From NCBI GenBank assembly GCA_002328035.1, contig DCVL01000001.1:1-64000 (forward strand): a stretch of 64,000 bases of DNA. Direction: 5' to 3'. The notes under the pieces were generated by a model that was given only the letters and a program-made list of their open reading frames with translations, was not told the DNA's origin and ran no database searches. The translations under genes were made by a program, and so were the position numbers. The stretch is from Geobacter sp. UBA2189. GTDB taxonomy: Bacteria; Desulfobacterota; Desulfuromonadia; Geobacterales; Pseudopelobacteraceae. This document shows, one piece after another, positions 59,656-64,000 of the stretch; the stretch's first letter is position 1; the number at the start of each line of letters is the position of its first letter.

Positions 59656-60581
59656 AACTCTCGATAGTTGCTACCCTCTATCAATCCGCACCCTACATCA
59701 ACGAGTTTTGTGCCAGGGCGAGTGCTGCCGCAAAACAAGCAGTTGATGAAGAGTTTGAAATCGTCATGGTAAACGATGGCTCACCGGATAACAGCCTGGA
59801 TCTGGCTATCAAACTCACCGAACAGGATTCGCACGTCGTCGTTGTCGACTTGTCGCGCAACTTCGGGCACCATAAAGCGATGATGACGGGACTGGCTCAC
59901 GCCAAAGGAGAGCTAGTCTTTCTGATCGACAGCGACCTTGAAGAAGAACCTGAATGGCTCCTGAGCTTCGATGAACAGATGAAACGGGAAGACTGTGATG
60001 TGGTGTACGGAGTGCAGGAGCACAGGAAAGGCAATTGGTTTGAACGCTGGAGTGGTCAGTGGTTCTATCGCTTCTTCAAAGCACTCACGGGGCTTGCGTT
60101 ACCGGAAAACGTCGTCACCACTCGTTTGATGACACGCCGCTATGTTGATGCCTTGCTGTGCCATCAAGAGCGCGAGGTGTTCATGGCGGGTCTGTGGCAT
60201 ATCACCGGGTTTGAGCAACGTGCCCAAGTGATAAAGAAACATAGCACCAGTGAAACCACCTATACCTTCCGCAGCAAAACGTCTTTGCTGGTCAATTCAG
60301 TAACCTCATTCAGTAACGCTCCTTTGGTGAGTATCTTTCATATCGGTGTGGCTATTTCATTGTTCGCTTTGGTCTACATCGTGTACTTGGTCACGCACTG
60401 GCTCTTCCTTGCAAAGCCGATGAGCGGATGGACCTCAGTAATGGCGTCTATTTGGCTCCTTGGTGGCATGGTGATTTCTTTTATCGGCGTAGTCGGTATC
60501 TATTTGTCCAAGATATTCTCGGAAACGAAGCAGCGACCCTATACCATCGTCAGGCAAATATATGCGCAACAAAAAGATTGA
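59652..60581 (+). CDS. GT2 glycosyltransferase, polyprenyl-phosphate sugar transferase type
   Basis: 309 residues from ATG 59652, which overlaps the WbqC stop. The GT-A domain has VMVNDGSPDNSLDLA, LSRNFGHHKAMMTGL and the metal site DSDLEEEPEW. Two membrane helices lie near the C-terminus (about 225-255 and 265-295). This is the GtrB/ArnC/dolichol-phosphate-mannose-synthase layout, which charges a lipid carrier with a sugar. A GtrA-type flippase lies downstream, the expected partner. Donor sugar unknown. Confidence 0.9.
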   Translation: MKLSIVATLYQSAPYINEFCARASAAAKQAVDEEFEIVMVNDGSPDNSLDLAIKLTEQDSHVVVVDLSRNFGHHKAMMTGLAHAKGELVFLIDSDLEEEPEWLLSFDEQMKREDCDVVYGVQEHRKGNWFERWSGQWFYRFFKALTGLALPENVVTTRLMTRRYVDALLCHQEREVFMAGLWHITGFEQRAQVIKKHSTSETTYTFRSKTSLLVNSVTSFSNAPLVSIFHIGVAISLFALVYIVYLVTHWLFLAKPMSGWTSVMASIWLLGGMVISFIGVVGIYLSKIFSETKQRPYTIVRQIYAQQKD

Positions 60582-61200
60582 ATTGCTCAACGAGGTTGCG
60601 ACGTACTACGCCGAAAAGCTCGCAGAACATGGAGAGACACCTCGCGGCGTAGACTGGAACGGTGAAGAGAGCCAAACCATTCGTTTTGAACAACTGTGCA
60701 AAATAATCGACTCGGCAGCATCTAATTATTCATTGAACGATCTGGGTTGCGGCTACGGTGCCTTGCTGGACTATTTACGAGACAAACATCCAACCTGCAC
60801 ATACCTTGGGGTGGATGTTTCACGCGAAATGATTAGAGCTGCTGAGCAACGGTATGCCGCCGTACAACAAGCCAGTTTCATCACTTCGGCAGAGCCAGAT
60901 CAAATGGCTGACTACGGCTTGGCCAGCGGCATCTTCAATGTGCGTCTAGGGCGAACGGATGCTGAGTGGTTTGACTATCTGGAGGCTACATTGGAGGTGC
61001 TGGATCGCACCAGCAGGATTGGATTCGCTTTCAACTGCCTGACTTCGTATTCTGATGAGGACAAAAAACGGGACTATCTATATTATGCTGACCCATGTCG
61101 ATTGTTCGATTTATGTAAACGACGCTATTCTCGTCAGGTTGCCTTGCTTCATGACTATGGGCTTTATGAGTTCACGATTATGGTGAGGAAGACGCCATGA
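60562..61200 (+). CDS. Class I SAM-dependent methyltransferase
   Basis: 212 residues. Motif I is LNDLGCGYGALLDYL near 57-71, with acidic residues in YLGVDVSREMI. The C-terminal half contains FAFNCLTSYSDEDKKRDYLYYADP, similar to small cluster-encoded methyltransferases. It overlaps the glycosyltransferase end by 20 bases and the next gene by four. A sugar or glycan intermediate is the likely substrate, by context only. Confidence 0.85.
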   Translation: MRNKKIELLNEVATYYAEKLAEHGETPRGVDWNGEESQTIRFEQLCKIIDSAASNYSLNDLGCGYGALLDYLRDKHPTCTYLGVDVSREMIRAAEQRYAAVQQASFITSAEPDQMADYGLASGIFNVRLGRTDAEWFDYLEATLEVLDRTSRIGFAFNCLTSYSDEDKKRDYLYYADPCRLFDLCKRRYSRQVALLHDYGLYEFTIMVRKTP

Positions 61201-61862
61201 AAAAACCACTTGTAATTTTTGGTTCTGGTGACATTGCACAACTTGCACATTACTACTTTTGCACGGATTCCGATTACGAAGTCATTGCTTTCACTGTGGA
61301 CGCTGACTATATCAAAGAGTCTAGCTTTTGCGGTTTGCCTGTTGTCGCTTTTGAAGAGGTGACACAGCATTACCCGCCTGAAAATAATGATTTCTTTGTT
61401 GCACTGAGTTATTCAAAGCTTAATGCAGTCCGCAAAGAAAAGTTCCTCGCTGCAAAAGAGAAGGGTTACAAGCTTGTGAGCTTTATCAGTTCTCATGCTA
61501 CCCTCCTAAACAACCGCCAAATCGGCGAAAACTGTTTCATTTTTGAAGACAACACCATTCAGCCGTTCGTGAGGATTGGTAATAATGTGACTTTGTGGAG
61601 TGGTAACCACATCGGTCATCATTCTGTTATCAAGGATCACACCTTCCTAGCATCGCATGTTGTTGTCTCTGGTGGTGTAGAAATTGGCGAACAATGCTTT
61701 GTTGGAGTAAACGCTACCTTGCGTGATCACATCAAAATCGGTGATCGGTGTGTTGTAGGCGCTGGGGCACTACTGCTCGGAGATGCCGAGCCTGAAGGGG
61801 TGTATATGGGTACTGCAACTGAGCGCTCAAAAATTCCAAGTAAAAGGCTCCGTGGCATATGA
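61197..61862 (+). CDS. NeuD/PglD-like sugar O- or N-acyltransferase
   Basis: 221 residues. An N-terminal Rossmann-like domain (KKPLVIFGSGDIAQLAHYY) and a C-terminal left-handed beta-helix made of hexapeptide repeats (about 105-205: IGENCFIFEDNTIQPFVRIGNNV, then HHSVIKDHTFLASHVVVSGGVEIGE), with a His in NHIGHHS as likely base. These enzymes acetylate amino sugars such as bacillosamine or sialic-acid precursors. Overlaps on both sides support coupling. Confidence 0.88.
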   Translation: MKKPLVIFGSGDIAQLAHYYFCTDSDYEVIAFTVDADYIKESSFCGLPVVAFEEVTQHYPPENNDFFVALSYSKLNAVRKEKFLAAKEKGYKLVSFISSHATLLNNRQIGENCFIFEDNTIQPFVRIGNNVTLWSGNHIGHHSVIKDHTFLASHVVVSGGVEIGEQCFVGVNATLRDHIKIGDRCVVGAGALLLGDAEPEGVYMGTATERSKIPSKRLRGI

Positions 61863-62779
61863 CCCAATACTGGAAAAAACTAGGTCAAATTTATGTTCCT
61901 AAGGAAAGTGGCCATCCGAAGCTAGCTTCGCACGCTGCCAATCCTTTGCCTGTTCATCTGGGTGGTGACGTCTATCGTGTGTTCTTTAGCGGTCGTGATG
62001 AAAACAACCGATCCTCTGTTGGTGCGGTCGATATTGACCTCGTTAAGCGGAAAGTTGTCAATGAACATCACCAGACTTTTTTCGAGTACGGACCGGCTGG
62101 AAGTTTCTTTGCTGATGGGGTGAGCATTGGCAATTGTTATGAGGCAAATGGTGTTCGTTACATGTTGTTCATGGGGTGGCAAAATCCTGAAAACGGACAT
62201 TGGCGGGGTGATATTGGCCGCCTGATTGTGACTCCAGAACTCACCCTGAAATTGGATGATTCAGAGCCATTTATGGGGTGTGATCCAACAGATCCGATTA
62301 GTTTGTCTTATCCTTGGGTACAGGCAAGACCATCGAGTGGTTTCGACATGTGGTACGGTTCAACACTTACTTGGGATGCCGGGAATGGCGAGATGTTGCA
62401 TGTTATCCAACATGCCTCTTCTGGTGATGGGCAACACTGGCAGCGCAGCGGGTTGGCAGTACCTTATGAACTTGGGCGTGCTCAGGCCTTTTCTAGACCC
62501 ACCGTGGTTCAAAATCAGGACGGCCTTTTGGAGATGTGGTTTTCTTACCGTAACGGTTCAGGTGAAAAATACCGTATCGGTTATGCGAAGAGTGATAACG
62601 CTCTAACTTGGTTACTTGACTTGGATAAAGCTGGCATAACAGTTTCTGATAGTGGCTGGGACTCGGAGATGATCGAATACCCATTTGTTTTTGATCATAC
62701 GGGTAGTCGATACATGCTGTATAACGGCAACGGGTACGGAAAAACAGGCTTTGGTCTGGCGGTTCTGGATGGTTTCTGA
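61859..62779 (+). CDS. GH43/GH130-like beta-propeller protein
   Basis: 306 residues, soluble, rich in propeller blade motifs: HLGGDVYRVFFSGRDENNRSSVGAVDID, GVRYMLFMGWQNP, FDMWYGSTLTWD, LLEMWFSYRNGSGEKYRIGYAKS, SRYMLYNGNGYG. This resembles glycan-cluster proteins of the GH43/GH130 propeller class. Without a signal peptide it would act in the cytoplasm, so it may be a phosphorylase or synthase-side enzyme rather than a secreted hydrolase. ATGA overlap with the gene before. Confidence 0.7.
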   Translation: MTQYWKKLGQIYVPKESGHPKLASHAANPLPVHLGGDVYRVFFSGRDENNRSSVGAVDIDLVKRKVVNEHHQTFFEYGPAGSFFADGVSIGNCYEANGVRYMLFMGWQNPENGHWRGDIGRLIVTPELTLKLDDSEPFMGCDPTDPISLSYPWVQARPSSGFDMWYGSTLTWDAGNGEMLHVIQHASSGDGQHWQRSGLAVPYELGRAQAFSRPTVVQNQDGLLEMWFSYRNGSGEKYRIGYAKSDNALTWLLDLDKAGITVSDSGWDSEMIEYPFVFDHTGSRYMLYNGNGYGKTGFGLAVLDGF

Positions 62780-63203
62780 GTCTTCTCAGATTTCAAAGGA
62801 TAAAACCTTAGGCCAGTTTTTTCGTTATGCACTGATTGGTCTGCTGACAAATCTTCTTGGTTATGCCCTGTACCTTCTCCTGACTTATTTTGGGAGCGCA
62901 CCTAAATTAACCATGACAGCGCTGTATTCTGTTGGAGCTCTCATCGGCTTCTTTGTAAACCGACGATTTACCTTTCGTCACGATGGTCACATCGGAGTGG
63001 CCGGCATTCGCTATCTAATGGCGCAACTGTTGGGCTACCTGCTGAATTTAACTTTGTTGGTACTGTTTGTGGACTGGCTGGATTTTGCGCATCAAACCGT
63101 TCAGGCAGTTGCAATCGTTATAGTAGCTGTTTTCTTGTTTGTGCTATCGAGGTTTTTTGTGTTCCCAGTGCAACCTGCTGAGGTTGGAGCAGTCCGGTCA
63201 TGA
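62769..63203 (+). CDS. GtrA family membrane protein
   Basis: 144 residues from ATG 62769; upstream in-frame codons lie inside the previous gene. Four membrane spans begin FFRYALIGLLTNLLGYALYLLL and include the family motif SVGALIGFFVNRRFTFR. GtrA proteins flip undecaprenyl-phosphate sugars for the modification of O-antigen or wall glycans. It pairs with the GtrB-like GT2 enzyme at 59652. Confidence 0.9.
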   Translation: MVSESSQISKDKTLGQFFRYALIGLLTNLLGYALYLLLTYFGSAPKLTMTALYSVGALIGFFVNRRFTFRHDGHIGVAGIRYLMAQLLGYLLNLTLLVLFVDWLDFAHQTVQAVAIVIVAVFLFVLSRFFVFPVQPAEVGAVRS

Positions 63204-64000
63204 AAGTTTGTCTTAAGTGCAAACATCAATTTTCTTCAAATGGATGGATTTGCCCAGGGTGTAAGTATGAACCGCTTCAGTTGAATGGTTTTATTGCTCA
63301 CGCGGAGGAGTTTGCGCATGGTGGGGGCGGATTCAAATCTGAGTATTTTGCCGAATTAGCCAGGTTAGAGAGTACAAACTTTTGGTTTCGGGCGCGTAAC
63401 GAGCTGATTCTTTGGGCACTACGCACGTTCAAGCCTGACGCTCAGAGTTTTCTGGAGGTGGGCTGCGGGACTGGCTTTGTGCTTTCCGGCATTGCTGAAT
63501 TACATCCAGATATGGCACTAAGCGGGAGCGAGATTTTCCTCGAGGGGTTGTCGCATGCAGCAACGCGGGTGACGTCTGCAAAGTTTATGCAAATGGATGC
63601 GCGTTGTGTGCCTTTTGTAGATGAGTTTGATGCAATTGGTACTTTTGATATGCTGGAGCATGTTGATGAGGATGCGGGCGTCCTTGCCCAACTGCACAGA
63701 GCGCTGAGACCGGAGGGAGTTTTATTGCTGACTGTTCCACAGCATGCATGGTTATGGAGCAGATCCGATGACTATGCTTGTCACGTGCGGAGATACAATC
63801 GAATAGAAATTGAGGATAAGGTTCAAAAAGCAGGATTCAAACTTTTAAGAAGCACTTCTTTTATCACGACTCTTTTACCTGCCATGGTATTTTCTCGAGA
63901 AGTGCAGAAGCGGAAGAAAAGTCCTTTTGACCCTGCAGCCGAGCTAAAAATCGCGCCTTGGCTAAACACTGTCTTTGAGAAAGTTCTCTATATTGATCGA
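63200..64000 (+). CDS. SAM methyltransferase with N-terminal zinc ribbon (partial, runs off the window)
   Basis: 267 codons are present from ATG 63200, which overlaps the GtrA stop (ATGA); the end lies beyond 64000. The N-terminus has a zinc ribbon with Cys4, Cys7, Cys18 and Cys21. The methyltransferase core has FLEVGCGTGFVLSGIAELHP, followed by FDAIGTFDMLEHVDED and LRPEGVLLLTVPQHAWLWS. Substrate unknown; glycan or lipid-linked sugar is suggested by context. Confidence 0.88.
   Translation, partial: MKVCLKCKHQFSSNGWICPGCKYEPLQLNGFIAHAEEFAHGGGGFKSEYFAELARLESTNFWFRARNELILWALRTFKPDAQSFLEVGCGTGFVLSGIAELHPDMALSGSEIFLEGLSHAATRVTSAKFMQMDARCVPFVDEFDAIGTFDMLEHVDEDAGVLAQLHRALRPEGVLLLTVPQHAWLWSRSDDYACHVRRYNRIEIEDKVQKAGFKLLRSTSFITTLLPAMVFSREVQKRKKSPFDPAAELKIAPWLNTVFEKVLYIDR

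Noticed and set aside
1..64000. CRISPR array or complete insertion sequence
   Set aside because: No evenly spaced direct repeats, Cas proteins, transposase genes or terminal inverted repeats were recognised.

Overview
The window reads as chromosomal DNA from a Geobacter-like member of the Desulfuromonadales/Geobacterales. The best marker is a 440-residue citrate synthase of the mitochondrial (eukaryote-like) type, known mainly from Geobacteraceae. The order of the ribosomal genes, the NtrY/NtrX-type pair and a phasin next to an ABC1/UbiB kinase fit that group. I cannot name a species. No rRNA, CRISPR array or complete insertion sequence was seen.

Region 1 (1-31890) is an almost complete core of the translation and transcription machinery, all on the + strand. 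It starts with the last bases of one tuf copy, then rpmG, tRNA-Trp, secE, nusG, rplK, rplA, an L10 leader, rplJ, rplL, rpoB and rpoC. After a strong terminator and a promoter-bearing gap comes the str operon (rpsL, rpsG, fusA, second tuf), running straight into the S10, spc and alpha operons (rpsJ to rplQ) and ending at a strong hairpin terminator. Three genes below 60 residues (rpmG, rpmD, rpmJ) are included. Many genes start with GTG or TTG. Two features are unusual: a roughly 130-residue extra segment in RpoB, and a compact pseudoknot-capable RNA with its own promoter and a U-tract between rpoC and rpsL.

Region 2 (31890-49250) is mixed housekeeping and regulation. It holds a DUF327 protein, an NtrY-like kinase with a response regulator whose AAA+ domain has lost most of its catalytic signature, a methylmalonyl-CoA decarboxylase homologue, citrate synthase behind a promoter flanked by two GTATAC palindromes, an M24 peptidase and a short PrmA-like methyltransferase. 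It also holds a zinc-ribbon/SPFH pair resembling Bacillus YdjG/YdjI, a frameshifted small gene, a phasin, an ABC1 kinase, a HerA-like ATPase with a Trp-rich small protein, the wreck of an EAL-domain gene, two small heat-shock proteins and a DUF4197 protein.

Region 3 (49470-56710) is a complete RND efflux operon (adaptor lipoprotein, inner-membrane pump, outer-membrane channel), a DUF294 nucleotidyltransferase and tRNA-Val(CAC).

Region 4 (56840-64000) is accessory. It begins with gmd carrying an in-frame palindromic repeat, then a decayed HTH/AbiEii-like toxin-antitoxin pair with a near-leaderless promoter. A tightly overlapping surface-glycan cassette follows: WbqC-like protein, GT2 glycosyltransferase, methyltransferase, NeuD-type acyltransferase, GH43-like beta-propeller protein, GtrA flippase and a zinc-ribbon methyltransferase cut by the window end. 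Every junction in that cassette overlaps, so it is probably one translationally coupled unit.
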